From positions 18,943-82,942 of the forward strand of contig JABITN010000127.1 of the NCBI GenBank assembly GCA_018700525.1: a stretch of 64,000 bases of DNA. Direction: 5' to 3'. Made by a program: the position numbers and the translations under genes. Source of the stretch: Opitutales bacterium (GTDB lineage: Bacteria > Verrucomicrobiota > Verrucomicrobiia > Opitutales > Opitutaceae). Below are positions 27,032 to 36,178 of the stretch, in pieces (positions within the stretch are counted from its first letter, which is position 1; every line of letters starts with the position of its first letter). The notes under the pieces were generated by a model. That model was given only the letters and a program-made list of their open reading frames with translations. It was not told the origin of the DNA and did not search any database.

Positions 27032-27598
27032 TCAGGCGACGTTGAATGTATGCAGAATTAGGTATACGAGTATACCGGTTACGGAAACGTACATCCAGAT
27101 AGGAAAAGTCCATTTCGCAATTCGCTTGTGTTTGTCGTAGCGTTTTGTTTTCGCGAACCATAGGGTGAGCAGGATTAGCGGTACCACGACTACGGACAAT
27201 AGGATGTGCGAGATAAGTATGAAGAAATAGACTGGACGGATTATTCCTTCGCCAAGGAATTTCGTATCGCCTTGGTAGTGGTGATAGATGATGTATAATA
27301 CTAAGAATAAGGCCGAAGAAACTGTGGCCGATATCATCGAGCCTATATGGATCCGCCTTAAATCACGCTTGATGGCGATGAGGCCGATCGTTAGACAGCA
27401 GGCGGAAAGCGCGTTCAAAGATGCGAATATAGTTGGCAAGGTTTTTACCCAGTTGGCATCATTATGGGCGGGTGTCTTGAAATAAATCAACCAGAATAGG
27501 AAGGCTAGGATTGCAAAGCTTATTCCCATTGCGGGACCGATGGCCTTGCTTGATTCGGCTTCCTTGCCCGTGGCACTTTGATCTTCGCGGTGTTTCAT
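27032..27598 (-). CDS. DUF420 family membrane protein
   Basis: A 188-residue protein with five predicted membrane helices, preceded by a charged N-terminal tail. The block LPTIFASLNALSACCLTIGLIAIKRDLRRIHIGSM and histidines in HHYQGDTKF and ILISHILLSVVVVPLIL are typical of DUF420. Members such as YozB/CtaM assist cytochrome oxidase maturation. That role is inferred only. It is the last gene of the minus-strand pyruvate dehydrogenase run, 13 bases after the E2 stop codon. Confidence 0.82.
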   Translation of the reverse strand: MKHREDQSATGKEAESSKAIGPAMGISFAILAFLFWLIYFKTPAHNDANWVKTLPTIFASLNALSACCLTIGLIAIKRDLRRIHIGSMISATVSSALFLVLYIIYHHYQGDTKFLGEGIIRPVYFFILISHILLSVVVVPLILLTLWFAKTKRYDKHKRIAKWTFPIWMYVSVTGILVYLILHTFNVA

Positions 27599-27611
27599 GT
27601 ATCGAGATGAT

Positions 27612-28898
27612 TTAGACGAGAATCAAGGCTGGCTTTTCGAGGATGGTTTTCAGTGCCTGGATGAATTGGGCTCCGACGACTCCATCCACGACTCGGTGAT
27701 CGCAGCTGAGGCCTACTCTCATTATCTGGCCGATCGCTATTTCACCGTTGGCGTCTACGACCGGGCGAGCAATGGTTGCTCCAACGGATAGAATACCCGC
27801 GTTTGGCGTATTGATGATTCCGTAGAATCCTGATACTCCGAACATTCCGAGATTGGTAACGGTGAAGGTGCTACCCGACATCTCGTTGGGCGTGAGCTTC
27901 TTGGAGCGCGATTTGCCGATGAGTTGTTTGGCTTCTAAGGCAATGGCTTTGAGTCCCTTGGCGTCGGCATCGCGAATTACAGGGGTCAATAGACCGTCGT
28001 TTATTGCGACGCCGAAGGACATATTGACGGCGGAGTGCTGACGGATGGTCGTCTGGTTCCATGAGCGATTCATCTCAGGGACGCGCCTGAGAGCTTCGGC
28101 TGAAGCTTTGAGGATGAAATCGTTGACGGAGAATTTTACGCCGCCTTGTTCGGGTGTGAGCTCGGAGAGTTCGGAGTTGAGCTGTTTTCGCAATTCCAGC
28201 AATGCCGCTACGTCGATCTCGGTTTCGAGATAGAAGTGGGGTACTGTCGTTTTACTTTCGAGCAGACGCTGGGCGATAACCGCTCTCATTTGAGAAACTG
28301 GCAGGTCTTGGGCTTCGGCTATTCCGGCCGACGCAATGACGGCAGGAGCTGATGCGGGCGTTTTTTGGGAAGCTGGTTTAGCTGCTCCAGGGATTGCTCC
28401 GAGCACGTCCTTTTTGACGATGCGCCCGTTCGGACCACTGCCGGTTACGGTCGCTAGGTCGATACCGTTTTGCGTGGCGAGTTTCTTGGCCAGAGGCGAA
28501 GCTTTGATGGCTGGCGCGTCGCTTTGCGGCTGGGGTTTGGCCGGAGCTTCGGCGGCTGATTCAGCGTCAGCTGTTCCTTTGGGCGTTTCTTCTAGGATTG
28601 CTGCCTCCGGTTCCGCTGGAGCAGCAGGTGTCGGTAGGGAACCTACGTCGAAAGTTTCACCGGCTTCTCCGACGGCTGCGATAGGCGCTCCGACGGGTAC
28701 TTGGCCTCCCACAGGTACGATTTGCTTGAGCAATACGCCTTCGTCGAAAACTTCCAATTCCATGGTCGCTTTATCTGTTTCGATTTCCGCGATGATGTCT
28801 CCAGACTCGATGGAGTCCCCTTCTTTTTTCAGCCAATTAGCGACGGTTCCCACGGTCATGGTATCGCTAAGTTTAGGCATGTCGATTGTTGTAGGCAT
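27612..28898 (-). CDS. pdhC: Pyruvate dehydrogenase E2, dihydrolipoamide acetyltransferase
   Basis: A 428-residue E2. The N-terminal lipoyl domain carries the modified lysine K43 in ETDKATMELEV. A linker rich in alanine, proline and glutamate (about 80-130) leads to a peripheral subunit-binding domain (ASPLAKKLATQNGIDLATVTGSG). The catalytic domain ends with the active-site histidine in SCDHRVVDGVVGAQF. It moves the acetyl group from E1 to CoA. The single lipoyl domain and pdhA-pdhB-pdhC order resemble those of Gram-positive and mitochondrial-type complexes. No E3 gene is adjacent. Confidence 0.94.
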   Translation of the reverse strand: MPTTIDMPKLSDTMTVGTVANWLKKEGDSIESGDIIAEIETDKATMELEVFDEGVLLKQIVPVGGQVPVGAPIAAVGEAGETFDVGSLPTPAAPAEPEAAILEETPKGTADAESAAEAPAKPQPQSDAPAIKASPLAKKLATQNGIDLATVTGSGPNGRIVKKDVLGAIPGAAKPASQKTPASAPAVIASAGIAEAQDLPVSQMRAVIAQRLLESKTTVPHFYLETEIDVAALLELRKQLNSELSELTPEQGGVKFSVNDFILKASAEALRRVPEMNRSWNQTTIRQHSAVNMSFGVAINDGLLTPVIRDADAKGLKAIALEAKQLIGKSRSKKLTPNEMSGSTFTVTNLGMFGVSGFYGIINTPNAGILSVGATIARPVVDANGEIAIGQIMRVGLSCDHRVVDGVVGAQFIQALKTILEKPALILV

Positions 28899-28939
28899 AT
28901 AAGAAAAGTTTAGGAATTCAGGTTAAAGGGACGCGATGT

Positions 28940-29914
28940 TTAGCAGATTTCGAGAATTTTTTTGATAACGACGTCTGATTTTGGAAGCTGTATTTTTTCT
29001 AACGGTGGGCTGTAGACTGCGGGAGCATCGATTGCCGAAACCCGTTGTACAGGCGCGTCGAGATAGTCGAATGCTTGGTTCTGGATAAGGTAGGCGATTT
29101 GCGCGTCGACGCCGCAGAAAGGTTTGTTCTCTTCGACGAGTACAGCGCGGCTTGTCTTTTTGACAGAGTCGACGATGGTTTGCTCGTCTAGCGGGCGAAT
29201 GGAACGGAGATCGACGACTTCGGCGTCGATGCCGTGTTCCGATTTTAGGATTTCAGCGGCTTCGAGACAGACGAGAACGGAGGGACCATGGGCGATGAGG
29301 GAGACATCGGTGCCTTCGCGTTTGACGTCGGCCTTACCCAATGGGATAACGTATTCTTCCTCTGGCACTTCTCCGACGTTATTATAGAGAATCGTGCTTT
29401 CCATGACGTAGACAGGGTCGTTGTCACGGATGGCGGCCTTGAGGAGTCCTTTCGCGTCGTAGGGAGTTGTTGGGCACACGACCTTAAGGCCTGGCGTATT
29501 CGCAATGAAATTTTCAGGCGTGTGGGAGTGGGTCGCTCCGACTCCGGTACCGCCATTGGCTGGGCCTCGGATGACGATTGGGACGTTGATCTTTCCGCCG
29601 GACATGTAGCGTACGCTGGCGGCGTTGTTGATGATCTGGTCCCATGCGACGTAGGCGAAGCTCCAAAACATGAGCTCCATGACGGGACGTATCCCTAGCA
29701 TGGATGCTCCGATCCCCATGCCGATAAATCCGGCTTCGCTGATTGGCGCGTCGACGATCCGTTTCGGGCCGAACTGGGCTAGTAGACCTTCGGTGACCTT
29801 GTAGGCTCCATTGTATTGCGCGACTTCTTCTCCGATGATGACGACGTTCTCGTCTTGCTCGAGCTCTTCGATCATCGCGTCTTTAAGCGCTTGGCGGTAA
29901 CTGATTTCAGACAT
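28940..29914 (-). CDS. pdhB: Pyruvate dehydrogenase E1 beta subunit
   Basis: A 324-residue E1-beta. It starts ISYRQALKDAMIEELEQDENVVIIGEEVAQYNGAYKVT. The transketolase-like pyrimidine domain includes RIVDAPISEAGFIGMGIG, and the C-terminal domain holds VDLRSIRPLDEQTIVDSVKKT and VEENKPFCGVDAQI. It pairs with E1-alpha to form the thiamine diphosphate active site. It lies between pdhA and pdhC in the expected operon order, with short intergenic gaps of about 40 bases on each side. Confidence 0.95.
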   Translation of the reverse strand: MSEISYRQALKDAMIEELEQDENVVIIGEEVAQYNGAYKVTEGLLAQFGPKRIVDAPISEAGFIGMGIGASMLGIRPVMELMFWSFAYVAWDQIINNAASVRYMSGGKINVPIVIRGPANGGTGVGATHSHTPENFIANTPGLKVVCPTTPYDAKGLLKAAIRDNDPVYVMESTILYNNVGEVPEEEYVIPLGKADVKREGTDVSLIAHGPSVLVCLEAAEILKSEHGIDAEVVDLRSIRPLDEQTIVDSVKKTSRAVLVEENKPFCGVDAQIAYLIQNQAFDYLDAPVQRVSAIDAPAVYSPPLEKIQLPKSDVVIKKILEIC

Positions 29915-29960
29915 TTAAAATTCTTTTGTATGTAAATTGTATTCAAGAGACTTCGACGAC

Positions 29961-31076
29961 TTAATCGTTGAAGAATATGCGACCTTCCGACAGCTTTTGA
30001 TCTGGATTGTCTTCTTCCCAATAGACGTCCTTGAGGATGTCGCTTTCAGGGGGAAAGGGGCTTTCGTCCGCAAATTTAGCGGATTCTTCGGCTTCGGTTT
30101 TGGCTGCTTGATCGATCTCTTTTAGACCTTTTTCGGTGAGCAATTCGGCGTCGACCAAGTAATCGCGATATAGCAATAGAGGGTCGTGGTTCTTTCGGTA
30201 GTCGTCGATTTCTTCCTTCGTCCGATACTTCTTGTGGTTGGCGTCCGCGATGGAATGGCCTTGATAGCGGTAGGTGTGGATCTCCAGAAGCGAAGGTTTG
30301 GATTCTTCGCGAGCGAGATCCATGGCGTTTTTAACGCCTTCGCGAACGTCGAAGATGGATTCCCCATTGATGTGGCCCCAATTCATCGAATAGCCCTCGG
30401 CTCTAGCTGCCAATCCGAGATCGGGATGCATGCTCGAGCGTTCTTGGGATGTCCCCATCGAGTACCCGTTGTTTTCGATGATGTAGACGACCGGCAGGTT
30501 CCAGAGGGAGGCAATGTTGAGCGATTCGTGGAAGGCGCCTTGATTGATAGCTCCATCACCCAGAAAGCAAAGGGCGCAGCCTTTTTTGTTTTGATATTTC
30601 AGACCATAGGCAAGCCCGGCTCCGAGAGGGGTCTGTCCGGCTACGATACCGTGTCCGCCCCAATAATTTTTGCTAGGGTCGAAGTAATGCATCGACCCGC
30701 CTTTGCCTTTGGAGCACCCGGTACTTTTTCCGAAAAGTTCGGCCATGCATTCGTTCATACTCATGCCGACGGCTAGCGCGTGCCCGTGGTCGCGGTAGGC
30801 CGTAATGACGTGGTCGTTTTCCTCCATCAGGGAAATGCATCCTACGGCGATTGACTCTTGCCCAATGTAGAGGTGCAAGAAGCCGGCGATCCTACCTTGT
30901 TGGTAGGCCCGGAGTGATCGTTCCTCGAAGCGCCGGATGCGTATCATCTCGCTGTAGAAGTCGATTAGCTCGTCGCTCGACAAGTTGGCGTTCGCCGGAG
31001 ACTTGGCGTCTTTGGCTAGAATCGCTTTTGCCGGTTTTTGGCGTTTGGTATTTTCGGAAACGGATGATTTAGTCAC
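29961..31076 (-). CDS. pdhA: Pyruvate dehydrogenase E1 alpha subunit
   Basis: A 371-residue E1-alpha with a basic N-terminal extension. YSEMIRIRRFEERSLRAYQQGRIAGF is the family opening and GHGIVAGQTPLGAGLAYGLK follows. The thiamine-diphosphate/magnesium site is GDGAINQGAFHESLNIASLWNLPVVYIIENN. YRYQGHSIADANHKKYRTKEEI is the phosphorylation-loop region in mitochondrial homologues. It decarboxylates pyruvate. It is the first gene of the pdhABC-DUF420 run, so the promoter should lie in 31077-31210. Confidence 0.95.
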   Translation of the reverse strand: MTKSSVSENTKRQKPAKAILAKDAKSPANANLSSDELIDFYSEMIRIRRFEERSLRAYQQGRIAGFLHLYIGQESIAVGCISLMEENDHVITAYRDHGHALAVGMSMNECMAELFGKSTGCSKGKGGSMHYFDPSKNYWGGHGIVAGQTPLGAGLAYGLKYQNKKGCALCFLGDGAINQGAFHESLNIASLWNLPVVYIIENNGYSMGTSQERSSMHPDLGLAARAEGYSMNWGHINGESIFDVREGVKNAMDLAREESKPSLLEIHTYRYQGHSIADANHKKYRTKEEIDDYRKNHDPLLLYRDYLVDAELLTEKGLKEIDQAAKTEAEESAKFADESPFPPESDILKDVYWEEDNPDQKLSEGRIFFND

Positions 31077-31210
31077 AATTTGCTGTTTTTCAGGCTTTGC
31101 GGAGAACTTGTGTTGAAAAAGTCGCGTTGATCAAGGTCATACCGACAATCGGGAGCGAACTCCTGTACAGCGGAGGATCTCTTGGGTTTCGCGGCACATG
31201 GATTGCGGTT

Positions 31211-31705
31211 TCAGGCGCCGTCGACTGCTTGTTCTATTATGATTTTGAGTGGTTGATCCGGGGTGCAGTTGGCTCGGGCTGAGACGAAGCCATTACGATG
31301 TTTGTCGTAGATTGTCCATAATCCCTCTCGGTCCGTTTCCGGTATCGGTATCGTTTCGATGGATTCTCTTGAAAAGAACGAAAAGCGTCCTTCGTCAATG
31401 GTTTCGGGTAGTTTGGAGATTGAAGCCCGACAGTCGAAAAGGAACATGAGCCAGTGATTGCTCCCTTCGTAGGCTTTTTCTGCGATCATGCAGAAGAGGT
31501 GGAGCTGGGAGCTGTCGATTCGCAGCCCGATTTCTTCGAAGGTTTCTCGGACAGCGCATTCGTGCGGCGACTCGCCGCTGCCCATTTCGAGTTTTCCGCC
31601 GATTGGGCTCCAAAGGCCTTTATTGGGGGCTTTTTCTCGTTGAATCATAAGGAACTCGCCTACTTCGTTACGGATGAAGACTAGGACGCTGATTTTGTAG
31701 TGCAT
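31211..31705 (-). CDS. Nudix hydrolase
   Basis: A 164-residue Nudix protein. The Nudix box reads GGKLEMGSGESPHECAVRETFEEIGL (read as overlapping blocks GGKLEMGSGES and RETFEEIGL). Two extra residues between the first glycine and glutamate are a known variant. The catalytic REXXEEXG core is intact. The substrate cannot be told. The box type is common in enzymes acting on oxidised nucleotides or nucleotide sugars. It lies 134 bases upstream of pdhA on the same strand and diverges from the pilus-like locus. Confidence 0.85.
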   Translation of the reverse strand: MHYKISVLVFIRNEVGEFLMIQREKAPNKGLWSPIGGKLEMGSGESPHECAVRETFEEIGLRIDSSQLHLFCMIAEKAYEGSNHWLMFLFDCRASISKLPETIDEGRFSFFSRESIETIPIPETDREGLWTIYDKHRNGFVSARANCTPDQPLKIIIEQAVDGA

Positions 31706-31825
31706 GTGTGATCGGAAGGTTGGCGGTTTTACTCTTTCTTGCGCTCTTTGGGGGCTATTCGAGAAAATTCTGCCATTTTCGTGCTAAGGCTTGCCGATGA
31801 ATGGACCGGGATCTAGCTTATCCGG

Positions 31826-32437
31826 ATGACATGGATCTCTCGAATCACGCTAGCGTTGCTCTCGGCCTTGGTTGTGGACGCATTCGCGGCGCTCGCTTCG
31901 GTGTCGGTCCGTGAAGTCGAATTTAATCGAGTAAATGCTCAGACGAGTTCGAGCGATTGGCTCGAATGTTCTATTGAGGTTGAGGTGCGGCGCGATCCGC
32001 AGGACTCGACGCGTAGGCTTCCGGATTACATTGATGATTTGGTAGTGGAGCTCGTGCTAGGGATAGAATCGAGCATTAGCGGGCAAAGTAGTTTCGAATT
32101 TTTCAAGGTGGAGGCTGCGTTGGTGAGTTTGAAGGAAGGAAAGCATTTTGTCCGCTTCTATCTCCCACCAGAAATCGTTGAGAGAGATCGTATTAGGAAT
32201 GAGGTGCATTCCTTTTTGATTCGCCTGAAGTGTTCAGGAAAAGTGGTTGAGGAGCAGGTTTCGAGGCGATTGGAGCGAATTAATGTGCTCGATAGCTTTT
32301 TAAAGCGGGTAGATCTGGACTCTCCTCGTAACGATGGTATCCTGCTTCCTCAATTTAAGACGCCGTTTAGCGTCGCCTATCCTAATGACACGCCGAGTTT
32401 TAGGGACTCTGGGGATCTCGTCGGCGAGCAAGGGTAA
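31826..32437 (+). CDS. Exported Amuc_1102-like protein of the pilus-like locus
   Basis: A 203-residue protein with a signal peptide (ISRITLALLSALVVDAFA) and a mostly beta-strand body. Motif order WLECSIEVEV, IDDLVVELVLGIE, HFVRFYLPPEIVERDR, SFLIRLKCSGKVVEE and a late KTPFSVAY follows what I remember of Akkermansia Amuc_1102. In that protein DDVEVRW, AAVYLRPSFLKR, VVVNGKVV and ETPFAPL occur in this order. Amuc_1102 has an immunoglobulin-like fold and unknown function. Assignment rests on this pattern and on its place directly before the PilM-like gene. A terminator follows it, so its level may be set apart from the next four genes. Confidence 0.65.
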   Translation: MTWISRITLALLSALVVDAFAALASVSVREVEFNRVNAQTSSSDWLECSIEVEVRRDPQDSTRRLPDYIDDLVVELVLGIESSISGQSSFEFFKVEAALVSLKEGKHFVRFYLPPEIVERDRIRNEVHSFLIRLKCSGKVVEEQVSRRLERINVLDSFLKRVDLDSPRNDGILLPQFKTPFSVAYPNDTPSFRDSGDLVGEQG

Positions 32438-32484
32438 TTATGATCGCTGCCTCGGGCAGTGCTTAGATTAGATTTCTTGTAACG

Positions 32485-32506
32485 GCTTGAATCTCAAGCG
32501 TTTTTT
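32485..32506 (+). terminator. Intrinsic terminator inside the pilus-like locus
   Basis: A hairpin with perfect 6-base arms (GCTTGA, loop ATC, TCAAGC; 32485-32499) is followed by G and six T residues at 32501-32506. A second small hairpin without a T-run, CTGCC-TCG-GGCAG, lies at 32447-32459. Together they separate the Amuc_1102-like gene from the PilM-PilN gene and suggest an attenuated or split operon. Confidence 0.75.
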
Positions 32507-32551
32507 CTTGTGCTGGCTAGGCAAATATCAAAAAATGGTAAATTCCTCTGC

Positions 32552-34246
32552 ATGAGACCTCCTCATTACCTAGTCATTAGTTGTGGTTCGAGCCACATCG
32601 CCGCTGTTCATCTTTCCATGAATACGAGTGGCCGATGTGAGTTGGAGAACTATTGGATAAAGGAAGTGGAACTTTCGATAAACGAACCCCTACTTTGGTT
32701 AAAGGCGATGTCGCAGTCATTCGAGGAAATTCGTTTGACGTTTAAGGAAGTTTCTCCGGTAGGCTACGCGCTACCGGGTAATTTGATTCTGACGAAATAT
32801 CTGAAGATTCCTCAGACTCCGCGTAAGAAGCGCGATAAGATAATTGCTTTTGAGGCGAAGCAGAACATTCCGTATCCGATAGGTGAAGTCGCCTGGGATG
32901 ATTGCCTGATAGAGGAAAGCGACCTGGATCTCGAAACGCTTATTGCGGCTTCGAAGATTGAATTGGTCGAATCGCTATCGCGGTACGGCAAAGAGGCAAA
33001 AATGGATCCGGACATGATCGAGCCGGCGTTCATGGGGTTGATCAATTGTTTTCGCTTTAACGAGCCTCAGATAGACGGTTGTACGCTTTTGCTTTCGATT
33101 GGTGCCAAGTCGACGGATATTATTTTCTTCAACGGCTCTGAATTCTATTCCCGCAACGTATCGTTTGGCGGTAATACGGTGACGCAGGAAATGCGCAGCG
33201 TCTTAAACTTGCCCTTTGAGGATGTGGAGAGAATTAAGCGTTCCGCGATAGCGGGGGAACCGATTCCGACTGTCGAGCATGTTGCGTTCGAGGAAGCTCA
33301 GGAGGCATTTCTAAAGCGTTTGAATGTCGAAATTTCCCGAACTCAGGCGATTTATAAAAATCACGGATACAGCGACGAACCGATTCGGTGTCGCTTGTCG
33401 GGCGGTGGCTCGTTACTACCGAATATTGGAGCGAGTTTGAAGAATCGCTTGGCTATTCCTGTCGAGCAATTTGATCCATTCAAGCAAGTGCGGGTAGGGC
33501 AGGGTTGCTCGGAGAGGGCGCTTGAGATCGATAAGGCATTCGTGAGCGAGGCGATGGGAGTGGCTATCGGTCGTTTCCTTCCAGATTCGCCGGAAATAAA
33601 TCTTTTGCCGCGCAGCATTGTTTGGCAGCGTAGATTTAAGCGTCAGCAACCCTATTATTTGGTAGCTGGTTTGGTCGCCTGCGCCGCGGTTGCGTTACCT
33701 TTGGTTAATACAAATCTGTCTCTGCAGCGATATAGCGAAGAAATTCAAAATTTGGATACTAATACAGCTCCGCTTCGTGCGTTGAATACGAAGATTGTCG
33801 ACCGGATACGTGAAATTGAGTCGGTAAAGGGAGTGATTGTCGATGCTAACAAAGTGTCTCTCGCTCGTTCGAATTGGATGCATTTTTTGAACGACATCCA
33901 AATGCGACTATACGAAGTAGAGGATGTTTGGTTGGATCGAATCGAAATCGTTCGATTAGATACACGTGCGGGCAGTACTTCGAATCGTTTTAATTCCGCT
34001 CGGAAGAAAGTGGCGAATCCGGTGCCTGAACTCTTGAAGTTGCGTTTGGAAGGTCGGCTCTTAGATGTTTCGAATCCACTTTCAACGGTGAGCCAAGAAT
34101 CAAATAAACGAGTGTCGGCTTTGTTGGATAGTTTTGCTGCATCGGAATTTATCTATCGCCTGGAAGATGAGCGCTTTGACAATAACTTACCGGGCATTCT
34201 GAAATTTAATTTCACTCTAGTCGTCGACTCGACTCGACCTCTATAG
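32552..34246 (+). CDS. PilM-PilN fusion protein (Amuc_1101-like)
   Basis: A 564-residue protein. Residues 1-350 are an actin-like PilM ATPase: LVISCGSSHIAAVHL, the IPQTPRKKRDKIIAFEAKQNIPYPI block that is diagnostic of PilM, LLLSIGAKSTDIIFF, and LSGGGSLLPNIGASL. After INLLPRSIVWQRR comes one membrane helix (about 366-388) and a 170-residue periplasmic domain with coiled coil. This matches PilN, whose own N-terminus is normally the INLLP peptide that docks into PilM. Here docking peptide and ATPase share one chain. The protein links cytosolic ATPase to the alignment complex of a type IV pilus or type II-like system. ATG at 32552 follows the terminator. An in-frame GTG at 32510 falls next to the hairpin. 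Confidence 0.82.
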   Translation: MRPPHYLVISCGSSHIAAVHLSMNTSGRCELENYWIKEVELSINEPLLWLKAMSQSFEEIRLTFKEVSPVGYALPGNLILTKYLKIPQTPRKKRDKIIAFEAKQNIPYPIGEVAWDDCLIEESDLDLETLIAASKIELVESLSRYGKEAKMDPDMIEPAFMGLINCFRFNEPQIDGCTLLLSIGAKSTDIIFFNGSEFYSRNVSFGGNTVTQEMRSVLNLPFEDVERIKRSAIAGEPIPTVEHVAFEEAQEAFLKRLNVEISRTQAIYKNHGYSDEPIRCRLSGGGSLLPNIGASLKNRLAIPVEQFDPFKQVRVGQGCSERALEIDKAFVSEAMGVAIGRFLPDSPEINLLPRSIVWQRRFKRQQPYYLVAGLVACAAVALPLVNTNLSLQRYSEEIQNLDTNTAPLRALNTKIVDRIREIESVKGVIVDANKVSLARSNWMHFLNDIQMRLYEVEDVWLDRIEIVRLDTRAGSTSNRFNSARKKVANPVPELLKLRLEGRLLDVSNPLSTVSQESNKRVSALLDSFAASEFIYRLEDERFDNNLPGILKFNFTLVVDSTRPL

Positions 34247-34257
34247 CGATAAATATA

Positions 34258-35226
34258 ATGGGCTGGTTTAAGCGAAATCCTTTTTTCTATACGATCCTCT
34301 CTCTCCTGCTAGCAACTACGGTGGGAGGCGTGTGGTATGCGTCCGAGGGAAGAGATGAGTTGGCGATATTGAAAGATCAATATGAGAAGAAACGCCGTCA
34401 AATGGAGATGTACATCGCTCGCTCGCCCGCTCCCACGAAGGCTAATATGGAGGCATTGGATCGCAATTACGCTCGCCTCATCGAGGAATTCGAATCGGTC
34501 CAGTCTTCTTTGAATTTGAATACCTATGATCGAGGACTCTTTTTTGGCCAGGTTCCCGAGTCGCATAACGAAGCGTTCTTTATGATTGCCAAGTATGTTG
34601 AAGATGTCCGGAGTATGGCGATTGGTAGTGGAGTGAAATTTCCTGAAGAATGTCGGTATGGTTTTAGTGAATACGAGAACGTTGGTCCTGATTCGGAGAT
34701 GGTCGAAAGAGTGCATCGTCAGTCCAGAATAATGGAATCCTTGTTGTTGGCTTTGTTTGACTCGGGAATAAGTGAATTCGTATCCATAAAACGGGAATCC
34801 TCGATCGAGGGCAATGCGGTCAATGGAGAAGGCGGAGATTTGTTTAATTTGGAGAATGATCGTTCTATTGGCTTGACGGATGCGTTTGAATCCTTGGCGT
34901 TTCAATTGGAGTTCAAGGGACAGTCGTTGTCGTTAAGGAATTTTCTGAATAGAGTGAATCGTTCTTCGCTTCCGTTTTCGATAAACGAAATTGAAGTGAG
35001 GCTCGAAGGCGAGTCAGGTTTGGATGGGAATCGTAGCGCCATTCTGGATAATCCGTTTGCTCGGCCCAGCGAAACTGAAAGACCGATGTCTGCGGTGCGC
35101 GTGCCGATAATCGCTGAGAATGAATCGTTTTTCGTTATCACTTTGGAATTCTGGGATTTGGTAGGAGGTCCGACTACGGCGGTGGTTGGTAATTCGGGCG
35201 AAGGGAGGAGCGGTGTTCAGATTTAG
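34258..35226 (+). CDS. PilO-like Amuc_1100 homologue
   Basis: A 322-residue bitopic protein: short cytosolic start, one membrane helix (FFYTILSLLLATTVGGVWYA), a coiled coil (about 30-90), then a folded periplasmic part with alpha/beta ferredoxin-like character. Segments SHNEAFFMIAKYVEDVRSMAIGSGV, SLLLALFDSGISEFVSIKR and LAFQLEFKGQSLSLRNFLNRV follow the order in Akkermansia Amuc_1100 as I recall it (FQNELKTFRDSL, NSLVNKLAECGLSKFIKVYR, MPLEIAFQGDRESVLKAMNAI). Fold and position also match PilO. It lies 11 bases after the PilM-PilN gene. Known role is limited to pilus-like assembly and, for the Akkermansia protein, host signalling. Confidence 0.75.
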   Translation: MGWFKRNPFFYTILSLLLATTVGGVWYASEGRDELAILKDQYEKKRRQMEMYIARSPAPTKANMEALDRNYARLIEEFESVQSSLNLNTYDRGLFFGQVPESHNEAFFMIAKYVEDVRSMAIGSGVKFPEECRYGFSEYENVGPDSEMVERVHRQSRIMESLLLALFDSGISEFVSIKRESSIEGNAVNGEGGDLFNLENDRSIGLTDAFESLAFQLEFKGQSLSLRNFLNRVNRSSLPFSINEIEVRLEGESGLDGNRSAILDNPFARPSETERPMSAVRVPIIAENESFFVITLEFWDLVGGPTTAVVGNSGEGRSGVQI

Positions 35227-36157
35227 CCTTTCGGAGTTTTTGGATAAGTTTATCCTATTGGTTGCAATGGTGGTCTTTCTTATCGTGGGCGTTTCGAGTA
35301 TAAAGAGTGTCAAGGTTTTGGATACTATATCCCGTCAGGATACTCCGATGTTGTCGGAGAGCAAAGTAGACGTGGAGATTTATTCGGTAGACATGAACTT
35401 GCCGGAGACGCCCTTATGGGATCGCCCCCAAAGCCAATCGCGAGGAGATGATTGGGTGTTCGATGTGTTTACGCCTCCAGTTTTATATTATAACTCGGCA
35501 TCGCGTGAGTTTACGGTGACCCCCCCTGAGTTGATATCGGCGAATAAGCGAGATCCGTGGAAAGCGTTCGAAATAGAGTTGTTGGAGGTTCGCCAGCGTC
35601 CTTATCGTTTGCAGCTTGTTGGTTACGCTGGCGATGACGGAGATTATCTGGCTTCGTTCCAGTATATTCCCACGGGAGAAGTTTTGCTGGCTCGAGCGGG
35701 AAAGCTGCTTTCCGAAGCGGGCGTTAAAATCCTCTCATTCGAGGTGAAGCAGATGGAAGTCGAGCAAGAGGGCAGTATGCCTGTCTTCGAAAATGTTGGA
35801 TTGGCTCGTTTGCTTGACTACGAAAGCGGACAAGAAATTTTCCTAACCAATCTCGAGACGAAGATATTTTCTGATCTAGAAGCGAAAGTGCGCTCGATTG
35901 ACAATGGGGATGTGTTTGTCGTGCGAGAAGGAATCCAGGTTGAACTGGACAGCGGATTTTACATAATCGGCGACCTTTCGGATGATCCGCCGGAAGCTAT
36001 GGTGACGAAAGTTTCGACGGACGGAGGGAAACGGCTATCTAAGTTGTTGAAACCGTTGATAGGAGAAGATTTTCCTAATAAAGGAACACAAAACGCCAAC
36101 CCTAATAGTCCTTTTGCAATCAGACCTCGTGAGGTCCTACCCAAGCCCAATAGCTAA
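35213..36157 (+). CDS. Amuc_1099-like pilus-locus protein
   Basis: A 314-residue protein with an N-terminal membrane helix (KFILLVAMVVFLIVGVSSI), a periplasmic body rich in beta strands, and a proline-rich tail. The block PWKAFEIELLEVRQRPYRLQLVGYAGDDGDYLASFQ looks like a PilP-type domain that in pili links the inner-membrane complex to the secretin. No catalytic motif is seen. The GTG at 35213 is chosen because GGAGG lies just before it (35204-35208), giving a 14-base overlap with the PilO-like gene. Position fourth in the locus equals Amuc_1099. Confidence 0.7.
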   Translation: MFRFSLSEFLDKFILLVAMVVFLIVGVSSIKSVKVLDTISRQDTPMLSESKVDVEIYSVDMNLPETPLWDRPQSQSRGDDWVFDVFTPPVLYYNSASREFTVTPPELISANKRDPWKAFEIELLEVRQRPYRLQLVGYAGDDGDYLASFQYIPTGEVLLARAGKLLSEAGVKILSFEVKQMEVEQEGSMPVFENVGLARLLDYESGQEIFLTNLETKIFSDLEAKVRSIDNGDVFVVREGIQVELDSGFYIIGDLSDDPPEAMVTKVSTDGGKRLSKLLKPLIGEDFPNKGTQNANPNSPFAIRPREVLPKPNS

Positions 36158-36178
36158 GTACCTCTAATTTCAGCTGCG

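Noticed and set aside
31192..31208. Sigma-54-like -24/-12 promoter (CGGCAC-N5-TTGC) on the plus strand
   Set aside because: The GG and GC are spaced correctly, but it points into the 3' end of the Nudix gene antisense and far from a plus-strand gene, so chance is more likely.
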